Positions 1 to 9,173 of a DNA stretch of 64,000 bases are shown here, piece after piece (the stretch's first letter is position 1; the number at the start of each line of letters is the position of its first letter). The DNA comes from Pseudomonas lurida (GTDB taxonomy: Bacteria; Pseudomonadota; Gammaproteobacteria; Pseudomonadales; Pseudomonadaceae): positions 1 to 64,000 of the forward strand of contig NZ_JAAMRE010000023.1 in assembly GCF_013522705.1 (NCBI RefSeq), in the 5' to 3' direction. The translations under genes were made by a program, and so were the position numbers. Below the pieces are notes generated by a model, which did no database searches, was not told where the DNA came from, and saw only the letters and a list, made by a program, of their open reading frames with translations.

Positions 1-116
1 AGGTCAAAAGCGAGAGCAAGAGCGGCTCGCTTCGCATCGTGGTTAGGGTTGGTGGCTGCATGTCTTCGGTGAAAACATAGCCTGAGAAAATGAGGTTCTT
101 GTAGTGAACGGGCTTG

Positions 117-253
117 CTGTGGTGAGCGGGCTTGTCCCGCGTTGGGCTGCGAAGCAGCCCCATTTGAGGCGAAGTGGTTTAGCTGACACACCGAGGTGCC
201 TGGGTTTGGAGCCGCTTCGCAGCCCAGCGCAGGGCAAGCCTGCTCACCACAGC
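117..253. repeat. REPIN-like inverted REP pair
   Basis: Two REP palindromes face each other. The left arm is CTGTGGTGAGCGGGCTTGTC (117-136). The right arm, GGCAAGCCTGCTCACCACAG at 233-252, is its near reverse complement. The spacer holds a second inverted pair (GGGCTGCGAAGCAGCCC against GCCGCTTCGCAGCCC). A truncated REP copy (GTGAACGGGCTTG) lies just before it. The 331 bases before the first gene hold only this and another REP fragment near 283-300. Confidence 0.75.
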
Positions 254-331
254 GTGGTGTGGCAGCCTGTGCGGTTTATGTAGATATTGACGGCCACCGC
301 GGGCAAGCCTTTGTGAAGATACCTATGCCGG

Positions 332-3300
332 TCAAATCATGTCGGCCAGGGCTTGGCGCGTCAGTTGCCGGCCCAGTTCGATGTAATCACGCTGGATATG
401 GGTGTAGAGCCGCAGCACGGTGTCGTCCGCCAGTGGTTGGTCGCTCAGCGCCTCGTCCTGTGCGATCTCCAAAGCGTCCGCCAGTGCGACAAGTTGCTCG
501 CGCAGGCGGGCTTTGCGCTCAGTCGATACGGACGCGTCGGCCCATTGCTTTTGCAGGTCCAGCAAGTCTTCCAGTTGGCTGCCTGCCTGGTTGCGAGCCT
601 CGCGTCGAGTGTTGAACGCTTCCAGATACGTGTCCTGTAAATAATCGCTCCAGAACGGCTGTTTCAGCATGCCGTCGACCAGGCCGTCGCCTTCTTCGGC
701 CGCGGCAATCTTGATGGCCGCGTCGTCGAGGTGTGTCTGCGTGACCCTGGCGGTGTTGCGGTACACCATATGTTCGGATAACCACGGCAGGTCGAGGCGC
801 GTCTTGAGCCCGGTCTGGTAGGCCAGGTGCACCTGCACATCGTCGACCTCGTTGGCACCGCTGCCAAAGGCCAACCCCAGTCCGCCCTTGCTGACGGGTT
901 TGACACGGTACTCGATTTCCTTGCCGGCCAGACGGTTGACCTCATCCAGTCGCCAGGACTGCATGGCCAGGTGTGCCAGGCGGCTTTCCCGGGTGGCCAA
1001 CCCTGGCGCGCTGTTGTCTCGGTGTATCTCTTCCAGCAGGGTCTCGACGCCCATGCGATTGAACGTATACGCGCCGGCGTCGGCGCAATTGTCCGGCACG
1101 CCGGCCAGGCTGAACATCCGTTCACGGAATTGTGGGTTCTCATCCATCGCGAAGAGCATCTGCCAGACTCGGATGGAAAGGTCCGAGCGGCCCGCCTCAT
1201 AGAGCTGTGCATCGAGTTCGGTCTGGAACTGTTCGGGCGGTTGCAACAGCCTGAGCACGTCGAAGAAGCCTTGGGAGCCGTGTTCCCGCTCGAGGTCATC
1301 CCATACTTTTATGGCGACGGCGAGCGATTCGCCCTCCAGGCCCGCGACCCAATACTGGCTGGCAGCCCTGCCGCCGCGCGGAACGGTGCGGTAAGGGTCG
1401 ATACCGAAGCCTCGGCGATAGCTGACGAACCGGTCTTCATCAAGGCGTTCAAGCTTTGTGCGGTCCAACCAACTGCTGGCCACGATCCGGGCGCCCACCG
1501 AATCCAGTGCGAACTCGGGAACAGTCGTGATCGCGGTGTTGCTCAGGTCCAGTTCCGGGATATCGAGCCTGGGGCTTTCCAGCCCGTTCGGCCATTGGCT
1601 GATGCGGGTTCGGCGCAGCACCAGCTGGCGCAGGTCCCTCATGTGGCTGATGTCCGGCGCAATTTCCAGTTGGGTATTGCCTTCCAGGTTCAATGACCGA
1701 AGGTGTGGACATTGTGCAAGGATCGCGTAGTCGGAGGGGCGCCAGGCGATGGGGTTCTCGCTCAGGTTCAGCGCGCGCAGGTTATTCATCTTCGGCAGTT
1801 GGGGCGGTAGGGCGCTGAGGTTATTGTGTGATAGGTCCACGGCCCGCAGGTTGGGGAAGTTTTCCAGGAAGGTACTGTCCCCGTCCCCCAGCCTCGTGCC
1901 GCTGAGATTCAAGCGGGTGACATGGCTGAAATCAGCCGCCAGCGGCTCCAGGCGCCGTATGTAACGGCCCAGTACCAGTTCGCTCAGGTCCAGCAGGGTG
2001 CCGCGAGCTCTCGGTTGCGCAGGGAGCATGCGCAGATAGGCGCCGTCTTCCCAGTTGCTTCGCAATTCAATGATGATTTTGGCTCGCATGAGCCGTTCAT
2101 CAAGCGTAAGGAGGCCTTCTGCTCGCACGAGTGTGGGGTGGCTGTTGCGGAACTTTTCCAGTTCTTTAAGCAGCTTCGTGTGGTCAGCTTCCAGCGCGTT
2201 GAGCAGTTCTTCGCCTTGCGATGTGTTCAGCGATGCCGTCACCTGTTGTATCTGTTCCTCGCTCAGGCGAGGGCACAATCGGGTCAAGGTCTGTTTAACC
2301 GTCGGGCGTTGCCTGGGCGGGTCATCCCGAAGCCAGCGGCGGAAGGTTTTGAACAGGGGTCTTTGCAACAAGGTTTGCACTGTACGCTCGTCGACCCGGC
2401 GTCGCGTCGCCGCTTGCAGCACGGTGCGCCGTTCAACCGGTGGCTCCAGTTTCTCCTTCAACCACGCCTTGAAGATCGCGCCCTGGCCAGGTCGGTAGTC
2501 GAGCGCGTCCGGCGGGACGGCACGCAGCACCGCCTCATAAAAGCTGTACTGCGCCTGGGGCGCCGGTTGCCGTGGCTCATGAATCTGATATCGGCCCTGT
2601 CCCTTGTACAACAGAATGCTCTGACTGCCGGCCTCGGCCGGACCCAACTGGCAACGCAAGGCGCCGTTGGCGGTCTGCTCGTGGATGGCAATGGTCAGGT
2701 CGCCCAGCGCATCGGTATGCAGGCGCAGGATATTGAGGGCCATGCGCTCGGTATCCGGTGTCAGCCAGGCGTCGTTGTAGAACCCTTCACTGGCGTGGCT
2801 GGCCCGAACTTCGTTGGCCAGTGCCCGGCCAAGGTTTTTCAGGCGCAGGGGGATGCGTTGCTCGCTGCTCATCACCGCCAGCTCTCGGGGCGAGACTCGC
2901 AGCAGCAGGCTGGCCGCCAGGTCTTTGGGCAGTTGCGGGAACTGTTGCTGGAGCAGTTGGCCCTGAACGGTGTCGAGTACCTCACCGGTGCTGTAGAGGT
3001 GGTTGAAGATGACGATGTTCTCCTGCTCCAACTTATCGGCCAGATAGTTGCGCAAGGCCTGGGTTCGTTCTGCCGAGGATTCAGCCAAGGCGCCCGGAAG
3101 CAAGGCGCGAAATTGCGCTTCGCTTAAAAAGCCGCTTAGCTGCTCGGGTAGCTGGTTCGCTTCGACGGCCTGGTGACTGATCCTCAGGGTGTTGGCCTCG
3201 GTCGCGTCGATGGCGCCGTAGGTCATGGAATAGCCGCTCAAATCACTGTTCGTGAACACCTTGATGGCCTTGCCCGCCGGCCAGCCCGGCAGCTCACTGG

Positions 3301-5452
3301 TGACCTGCACCGACCAGTTGGTGGGCAGTTCGATGGCGGCCCCGGCGCGGATTTTTTCCGGCCCAAGCTGGACTTCATCACGCAGCTTCAAACGCTTGAG
3401 GCTATCGGCCAACAGGGGCGGCACGCTGTCGCGATTGGCGTACATCATGCGCAACGCGCCGTCGTGGGTGCCGCTGATCTCGCAGGCGAGTTCGCGTTGA
3501 GCGGGGGTGAGCCCCTCGACCAACGGTCCCAGGCGGCTTTGGAGTGTCTCGCTGCCCCAGGTGTCCGGGTCTTCGCCTTCATGCACCCAGGCGCCACTGG
3601 CATGGCGTTCGATCAAGGGGGCATAAGCACCGGGCCGGCTCGGGTGTTTGACCCGGTGGAGGTTGCTCTGCGCGTCGTGCTCGACGATCAAGTGCTGGTC
3701 GTCAAGACGCAGCACCTTTTGCCCTTGGTGCTCATACAGGCCTGATGCATCGGGTTGACTGCCTTCCGGCACACTCAAGTCTTTGCGCGCATAAGGTGTC
3801 AGGTCCGGGTTCCACAGGCGCGGTTGGTCGTTCACTGTGACCGCCTTGAGGCTGTCGACAAACGTGGACGGTTTGAACAGCACCTCCTTGGCCAGCACCC
3901 CGCCGGTGCCCAGAATGGCCAGTTGCATCACGTCGGTGATCACGCTGATAACGTGCTGGGCCGCTTCGTCAGCCTGGCCCTCGCTTAGCTCGACGATACT
4001 CTCCATCACGTCGTCGGTCAGTTGGTACAAGGTGTACGCCAGCATCAGTTCGCCCAGCAACGGCACGAACGGGGTCACCACCAACAGCGCCATGTTCAAC
4101 AGGCTTGACGCGATCTTCAGGGTGTTGTCCCACCACCTGCGACGCTCATTGTCATCCGCCTGGGCCGTGGAGACGGCAAGGCTGCGCGCGTCGTTGAGGA
4201 TCTTGTTGAAGCTGGCCTGGTACAGCTGCCGCCACAGGTCACCGGTTATCGGGGTTACGTCGAATTGCAGCAAAGGTTTGCTCACCGGGTCTTCGCACCA
4301 GGCGGGAGCCGGGTCCAACGGGCCGCGTTCATGCCATTGCACGTGGTACAAACGCTCGGCCAGCGTGGCGAAAAACAGGCCGCGCCGTGAGTGGGGCACG
4401 AACTGGCTGAAAAACTGCTGATAGGTGTGTTGCGGCACGTGTTTGCTGGACGCCAGTGCCGCGTTGAGTTGCAGGCGCCGCGACAGTTCCAGCGCGAACT
4501 CGGCGGTTGAAGCGTATTGCTTGAGCGGGCTGACCGGGTCATGGGGTATGTAGGCGATGACCTTGGCGATGTGGCTGGCTTTCTCAAGATCACTGGTGAT
4601 CAACAGGATTCCGGTGAGCGGCGTGTCGAGCATATTCAGTTGGTAGAAGGTGGCGCGTTTTTCCGTGCCATCGAGCACACCCATTACGACCGCATGGCCG
4701 GACGCGTCCAGGTCATTTTTCATCAGGGCCACTTGGGCGGCAGCCTTGAGCGCGGCTTTCTGACTGGCGATAACGTGCAGTTGCAGATACGCCTGGGCTA
4801 CCGGTTCAGACGGTAGCAGGCTTTCGTTGAGATGGCGTTGATAGCGCGCTCCAAGGTCCAAGCCGCGACACAACTGCTTGAACTGCTCAAGGCTCATCGT
4901 GCGCTCCAGGCGCAGGATGTTGAAGTGGCCGCGATAGTCGGGCCGGGTGATGTAGCAGGAGTACCGTTCGAACCTTTCGTGACGGGCAAAGTTATGCAGC
5001 GCAGCGTCGAGTAAGGACACGTCCCTGGACGTGACGCCATTGGATAGCGCCAAGGCATACCAGGGCAGCTGCTTGGGCGTGTAAATATGCAGATAGGTGT
5101 TTTTGACATCAAGGTCCAGGCCGTACTGGTCCTTGATCGCCCGTGTGAGTAACGGCTCGGCGAAAGCATAAACGTCCTGCACGTGACGCAGTTTCTGGTC
5201 CACCTTGTTTTGCGCGGCCCAGGCCTGGCCGTTGAGCGCATTGAGGGTGGCTTGCTGTTGCAGGCTGGCGTTCACATGCCAGTTGGGTCGATGCAGGGCC
5301 AGGTCGTTGAGCGGGTAGACCCTCTCCAGATCGGCATTGGCGAGCCAGTCTGGGGTCTTGGTTTTGATCAACTGATAGTGCGGGCCTTTGTCATCGGCGG
5401 CCGCTGTTTGAAGGGGATCGGCGAGAGGGTGAAGCGTATTTACGTCAGGCAT
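332..5452 (-). CDS. LRR/NEL-type E3 ubiquitin ligase-like toxin (dermonecrotic-toxin-like N-terminus)
   Basis: A 1706-residue protein of the large Pseudomonas family that joins a dermonecrotic-toxin-like N-terminal region to leucine-rich repeats and a C-terminal NEL (novel E3 ligase) domain, as in Shigella IpaH and Salmonella SspH. A hydrophobic stretch sits around residues 445-520 (LLNMALLVVTPFVPLLGELM). Leucine-rich repeats of the type LDLSHNNLSALPPQLPKMNNL run roughly from residue 1175 to 1330. The NEL signature follows, with the probable catalytic cysteine at C1456 in NCADAGAYTFNRMGVETLL (C-x-D motif). Known NEL enzymes transfer ubiquitin to host proteins through this cysteine. No Shine-Dalgarno sequence is obvious before the ATG. 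No secretion chaperone or secretion system is adjacent, so the delivery route is unknown. The domain call is firm; an effector role is inferred. Confidence 0.85.
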   Translation of the reverse strand: MPDVNTLHPLADPLQTAAADDKGPHYQLIKTKTPDWLANADLERVYPLNDLALHRPNWHVNASLQQQATLNALNGQAWAAQNKVDQKLRHVQDVYAFAEPLLTRAIKDQYGLDLDVKNTYLHIYTPKQLPWYALALSNGVTSRDVSLLDAALHNFARHERFERYSCYITRPDYRGHFNILRLERTMSLEQFKQLCRGLDLGARYQRHLNESLLPSEPVAQAYLQLHVIASQKAALKAAAQVALMKNDLDASGHAVVMGVLDGTEKRATFYQLNMLDTPLTGILLITSDLEKASHIAKVIAYIPHDPVSPLKQYASTAEFALELSRRLQLNAALASSKHVPQHTYQQFFSQFVPHSRRGLFFATLAERLYHVQWHERGPLDPAPAWCEDPVSKPLLQFDVTPITGDLWRQLYQASFNKILNDARSLAVSTAQADDNERRRWWDNTLKIASSLLNMALLVVTPFVPLLGELMLAYTLYQLTDDVMESIVELSEGQADEAAQHVISVITDVMQLAILGTGGVLAKEVLFKPSTFVDSLKAVTVNDQPRLWNPDLTPYARKDLSVPEGSQPDASGLYEHQGQKVLRLDDQHLIVEHDAQSNLHRVKHPSRPGAYAPLIERHASGAWVHEGEDPDTWGSETLQSRLGPLVEGLTPAQRELACEISGTHDGALRMMYANRDSVPPLLADSLKRLKLRDEVQLGPEKIRAGAAIELPTNWSVQVTSELPGWPAGKAIKVFTNSDLSGYSMTYGAIDATEANTLRISHQAVEANQLPEQLSGFLSEAQFRALLPGALAESSAERTQALRNYLADKLEQENIVIFNHLYSTGEVLDTVQGQLLQQQFPQLPKDLAASLLLRVSPRELAVMSSEQRIPLRLKNLGRALANEVRASHASEGFYNDAWLTPDTERMALNILRLHTDALGDLTIAIHEQTANGALRCQLGPAEAGSQSILLYKGQGRYQIHEPRQPAPQAQYSFYEAVLRAVPPDALDYRPGQGAIFKAWLKEKLEPPVERRTVLQAATRRRVDERTVQTLLQRPLFKTFRRWLRDDPPRQRPTVKQTLTRLCPRLSEEQIQQVTASLNTSQGEELLNALEADHTKLLKELEKFRNSHPTLVRAEGLLTLDERLMRAKIIIELRSNWEDGAYLRMLPAQPRARGTLLDLSELVLGRYIRRLEPLAADFSHVTRLNLSGTRLGDGDSTFLENFPNLRAVDLSHNNLSALPPQLPKMNNLRALNLSENPIAWRPSDYAILAQCPHLRSLNLEGNTQLEIAPDISHMRDLRQLVLRRTRISQWPNGLESPRLDIPELDLSNTAITTVPEFALDSVGARIVASSWLDRTKLERLDEDRFVSYRRGFGIDPYRTVPRGGRAASQYWVAGLEGESLAVAIKVWDDLEREHGSQGFFDVLRLLQPPEQFQTELDAQLYEAGRSDLSIRVWQMLFAMDENPQFRERMFSLAGVPDNCADAGAYTFNRMGVETLLEEIHRDNSAPGLATRESRLAHLAMQSWRLDEVNRLAGKEIEYRVKPVSKGGLGLAFGSGANEVDDVQVHLAYQTGLKTRLDLPWLSEHMVYRNTARVTQTHLDDAAIKIAAAEEGDGLVDGMLKQPFWSDYLQDTYLEAFNTRREARNQAGSQLEDLLDLQKQWADASVSTERKARLREQLVALADALEIAQDEALSDQPLADDTVLRLYTHIQRDYIELGRQLTRQALADMI

Positions 5453-5550
5453 AGGAGTTGGCTTGTCGGTGGGTTAAACCGTGAGCCTATGCTGGTGAAG
5501 TTGGCTTGAAGCTTTAAATAATTGGCGTATCTAAATGCGTGAGAGAAGAT

Positions 5551-8500
5551 TCAGAGCCGCTGACAGCCCACTGCCCCAGCCCCCTGCAAATACGGCATCA
5601 GCAACGGCGCCATGCCCTTGAGCACCTGCACCGGCAACGCCGAGGTGAAGGTGAAGTTCTGCGCGGTGCTGCCGGGCACGAACGCGGTGAGGGTGCCGAA
5701 GTGGTGATCGCCGATGTAGAACACGAACGTCGCGGTGCGGTTGATCGCCTTGGAGCTGAGGATGCGCCCACCGGCGCCGATGGCTTCGATGCGGTTGTCG
5801 CCGGTGCCGGTCTTGCCACCCATGGCCATCGGGGTGCCGTCTTCCTGTTTGAAGCTGCCGGCCACGCGCTTGGCGGTGCCGGCGTCCACCACTTGGGAGA
5901 GCGCGCCGCGCAGGGCGGTGGCGACTTCGGAGGGCATGACCCTTCGGCCCTGGCTGGGATTGTTAACCAGTCGGGTTTCATAGGGCGTGTCGGCGGCGAA
6001 GTGCAGGCTGTCGATGCGTAGCACCGGAATGCGCACTCCGTCGTTAAGAATGATGCCCATCAACTCGGCCAGGGCGGCGGGGCGGTCGCCGGAGCTGCCG
6101 ATGGCGGTGGCCAGCGACGGCACCAGGTGGTCGAACGGGTAGCCGACGGCTTTCCAGCGTTGGTGAATCTCCAGGAACGCTTCGATTTCCAGCATGGTGC
6201 GAATGCGGCTGTCGCGTGCGCGCTGGTGCCGGCTCTTGAACAGCCAGCTGTAGACTTCCTGGCGCTCGAATTGGCTGGCCTTGACCACCTCGCTGAACGT
6301 CGCCTGCGGGTGGTTGAGCAGGTAGCCCAGCAGCCACAAGTCCAGGGGATGCACTTTGGCGATATAGCCCTGATCGGGGAGGTCGTAGGCACCGGGGCCA
6401 TAGCTGTCGTACAGCGTGTCCAGGCGTTTGTCGGTCAGCGCCTGCTGGCCCTTGGCGCTGACCAGGTGGGCGCGCACGAACGCGTTGAAACTCTCCCGGC
6501 TGGCTTCCGGCAGCAGGTAGCGGTGCACGGCGGCCAGGCGAATGGCCGTGGGGTGCAGCCCGTCGAGGAAAGTTTCCAGGCGAGCCTGGGTCTCTTTCTT
6601 CTGGTACTTCTTCCAGAACTTAAGCAGGAACGCGGTGCCTTCGCGGTCGGCGAACTGCGCCAGGTATTCCTGGCGGCGAGGCTCGCTGTCGTCCTTGAGC
6701 AATTGCGCGGTGTTGTTGGCGCCGGCGTAGGTGGTGTAGCGCACCAGGTCACGCATCAGGCGAATAAACGGCAAGTTGATGGATTCGCGCAGGGCGTCGC
6801 GCAGGGTCGGGTTGCGGCCGTTGTCTTCGTTGCGAAAATTGTGGAAGCGATGCAGGCCGCCACCGGTGAAGAAACTCTCCGCGGGGCTGGCCGAATAGGT
6901 GCGATCGAGCGCGGCGTCGAGCATGTTCGCCAGTGTTTTACCGGGGTTTTGCAGTAGATAGTCCACGGCCCAGCGGCTGATGCGGTCCTGCTCGTCTACC
7001 TCGACCTTCTTCAACGCCGCCGGCGCCAGGGCGCCGTAGCGGTCGTGCAGTTCGGCGACGATTTGCAGGTAGGTGGTGAGCACCCGCAGCTTGGCGGTGG
7101 ACCCCAGTTCCAGCTTGCTGCCTTCGTTGATATCGAACGGTTGGTCGGTATTGTCGGTCTGCACCCGCACTCGCGCGCTGTCGTCGGTACGTTCGAACAG
7201 GGTAAAGCTGTAGCGCACCTGCGGCGTGCTGGTCGGAGTAAGCAGGCGCTCGCCCAACAGCCCGACCTGGCCGGCGAACGTGGGGTCGGCCAGGTGCTTG
7301 AGGTACGCCGTGACCTGTTCCTGCAACTGGCCCTGCAAGGTGCTGGTGGCGGAGAGATCAAGGCGGTCGAGGTCATACAGCGGGCGGTCGAGCAGGGCGC
7401 CCAACCGGCTGCGCGCGACGCTGACGCCTTTATTGGTATCGATCATCTGGATCGTCGGCTGCTGCTGCCAGTCGCGGTAACTGACCTTGCTCGCCAGCGC
7501 CGCCGTGAGCAGTGCCGGCTCGATCACACCGTTTGCCGCCAACAGCCTCAAGTGGCTGTCGGTCAACTGCGCCAGCTCTTCGCGGCCCTTGGACAGGTAA
7601 TGCGAAGGCCGCCGTTGGGCGATCATCAGCGACAGCACTTCGCGCAGGGCCAGGCCTTTTGGCGCGAGGTCCCCGGGGTCGCTGCTCGCGAGCAACGCAT
7701 TGCTTTTGTCGAAGTCGGCGCCGTACCAGACCCGCAAGCCTTCAGCCATGCCATGCACTTCGCCATGCCCCGGCACGGCGGACAACGGCACGCTGTTGAG
7801 GTAGTCGCGCACGATAGTCCGCCGGGCCTGCAAGGTCTGCGGGCCGTCCTGATAGGCGCGCACGCTGGCGGAAATCATCTGGCGGATTTTCTCGCCGCCC
7901 GAAAGGGTCAGGCCGTCGGGAGAATGGCGATATTTTTCCAACTGCGTGGCCAGGGTGCTGCCGCCGGCGGTCTGCCCCGGCAGATGCAACAGCCTGGCCA
8001 CCTGCGACCAGGCGGCCTTGGCGAAGCGCGGCCAATCCACCGCCGGGTTGGCTTCGAGCGGATTCGGGTCGAGCAAGTCGCGGTTTTCGATGAACAGCAG
8101 GCTGTCGACCACCACCGGCGGTATGGCGGCAAAGCTTTGGTACGACTGCTGTGGATAGGTGAACTGGTACAGCGGCGCGGCGCGACAGTCGGTGATCGAC
8201 AGGCCGGCCTGGATTTTTTCGGCGTAAGGCACGAACAGGCCACGCTCGGTATAGGCCATCAACGGCGCGGAAAAACGTGCCTGGCGTTCAATCAGGTAAT
8301 TACGCTTGAGCAGGCGCGGCAGGAACGTGTCGAGGTCGCTGTAGCCCAGGCGCTTGTCGAAGGGCCCGGCGCCGGGATAGACGATCGCATCGCTGGGCCC
8401 GGCCTGTACCTGGTAGGTCAGGGTGGCGGCCAGGCGGCTCAGCTGTTGGGACTGCCATTGGGCGGTGCGCATTTCCCGATGGGCGGCCACGCCGGCGGCA

Positions 8501-8655
8501 ATCAGCAGCATTGTCAGCAGCAGCCCTGCCATGCGCCACCCGTAGCGTTTTCTACGCGGGCGTTTTGGCAATGGCTGCTCATCCAGGCTGCTGGTGGAGG
8601 CTGCGCACTGGGTTGAAGCGGTTTGCCATAAAGCGCCCATAGTCGATTGATCCAT
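5551..8655 (-). CDS. Large bifunctional penicillin-binding protein (transglycosylase GT51 + transpeptidase)
   Basis: A 1034-residue class A PBP-like protein with a cytoplasmic basic stretch (KRPRRKRYGWR), a single N-terminal membrane anchor near residues 40-60, then a glycosyltransferase-51 domain and a penicillin-binding transpeptidase domain. The putative catalytic glutamate of GT51 is E190 (FIENRDLLDP), followed by GGSTLATQLEKY, which matches the GGSTITQQ motif. The transpeptidase motifs are complete: STAK (S519-K522), SIN (S625-N627) and KTG (K948). The spacing between SIN and KTG, about 320 residues, is unusually long. In the third GT51 motif the usual R-K-x-x-E reads RQMIS, so the second glutamate seems to be serine. 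It should act in periplasmic peptidoglycan polymerisation and crosslinking. It lies upstream of, and co-directional with, the NEL toxin gene, 98 bases away. Confidence 0.85.
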   Translation of the reverse strand: MDQSTMGALWQTASTQCAASTSSLDEQPLPKRPRRKRYGWRMAGLLLTMLLIAAGVAAHREMRTAQWQSQQLSRLAATLTYQVQAGPSDAIVYPGAGPFDKRLGYSDLDTFLPRLLKRNYLIERQARFSAPLMAYTERGLFVPYAEKIQAGLSITDCRAAPLYQFTYPQQSYQSFAAIPPVVVDSLLFIENRDLLDPNPLEANPAVDWPRFAKAAWSQVARLLHLPGQTAGGSTLATQLEKYRHSPDGLTLSGGEKIRQMISASVRAYQDGPQTLQARRTIVRDYLNSVPLSAVPGHGEVHGMAEGLRVWYGADFDKSNALLASSDPGDLAPKGLALREVLSLMIAQRRPSHYLSKGREELAQLTDSHLRLLAANGVIEPALLTAALASKVSYRDWQQQPTIQMIDTNKGVSVARSRLGALLDRPLYDLDRLDLSATSTLQGQLQEQVTAYLKHLADPTFAGQVGLLGERLLTPTSTPQVRYSFTLFERTDDSARVRVQTDNTDQPFDINEGSKLELGSTAKLRVLTTYLQIVAELHDRYGALAPAALKKVEVDEQDRISRWAVDYLLQNPGKTLANMLDAALDRTYSASPAESFFTGGGLHRFHNFRNEDNGRNPTLRDALRESINLPFIRLMRDLVRYTTYAGANNTAQLLKDDSEPRRQEYLAQFADREGTAFLLKFWKKYQKKETQARLETFLDGLHPTAIRLAAVHRYLLPEASRESFNAFVRAHLVSAKGQQALTDKRLDTLYDSYGPGAYDLPDQGYIAKVHPLDLWLLGYLLNHPQATFSEVVKASQFERQEVYSWLFKSRHQRARDSRIRTMLEIEAFLEIHQRWKAVGYPFDHLVPSLATAIGSSGDRPAALAELMGIILNDGVRIPVLRIDSLHFAADTPYETRLVNNPSQGRRVMPSEVATALRGALSQVVDAGTAKRVAGSFKQEDGTPMAMGGKTGTGDNRIEAIGAGGRILSSKAINRTATFVFYIGDHHFGTLTAFVPGSTAQNFTFTSALPVQVLKGMAPLLMPYLQGAGAVGCQRL

Positions 8656-9003
8656 TCACGCAGATTGATCGGACTTGAATGAAGCTTAGACGCTGATTGG
8701 CGTGCGCAAGGCGTGCGTACACGTCCTTTTTCATCGTCGCCGCCAACGCGGGGCGGGCTCGCATCGCGGGGGTCGCCAGGCATCGGCGATTGTGTCGGAT
8801 GCTGGCCCAGGCGTTGGGCAAAGGCTTGATCCAGAGCCTTCGCCGTTAGCCCTGAAGCCGCGCCTTGGGATAGGATGCCGCCCCCAGGCTGTGCAATACT
8901 CGCCGCCGTTTCGCTGGGTCAATGCTCCGCCAGGCAGTTAATGCCCCTCCGTGTGAGCGGGTTTTGCCGCGAGTTCTGGCCAAATTTTGCCATTTATTGA
9001 GTG

Positions 9004-9026
9004 AAAAGCCCTGTCACGGGCTTTTT
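9004..9026 (+). terminator. Terminator-like hairpin in a gene-free stretch
   Basis: AAAAGCCC-TGTCAC-GGGCTTTTT forms an 8-bp stem, 6-nt loop and U-tract on the + strand. It lies between the divergent PBP gene and the permease gene, 148 bases before the permease start, with no + strand gene upstream. The rest of 8656-9173 holds a REP fragment near 8955-8975 and nothing else I can assign. It could end a small RNA or act as a leader attenuator. Confidence 0.5.
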
Positions 9027-9173
9027 ATACTGCACGCCCGCTGATCTGACCGATTGTTCTGTCAGACGCGTCCGCCCACGAGGCCGGCGCGGTTCCCCAG
9101 GCACACGCGCTCACCCGCGCTAACGCCCACGACTCGGTGGATCAATCCAATAACAAGACGAGGTTGTATCCCT

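Noticed and set aside
1922..3127. 401-codon open frame on the + strand inside the toxin gene
   Set aside because: Antisense shadow with no recognisable domain; the toxin frame is continuous on the other strand.
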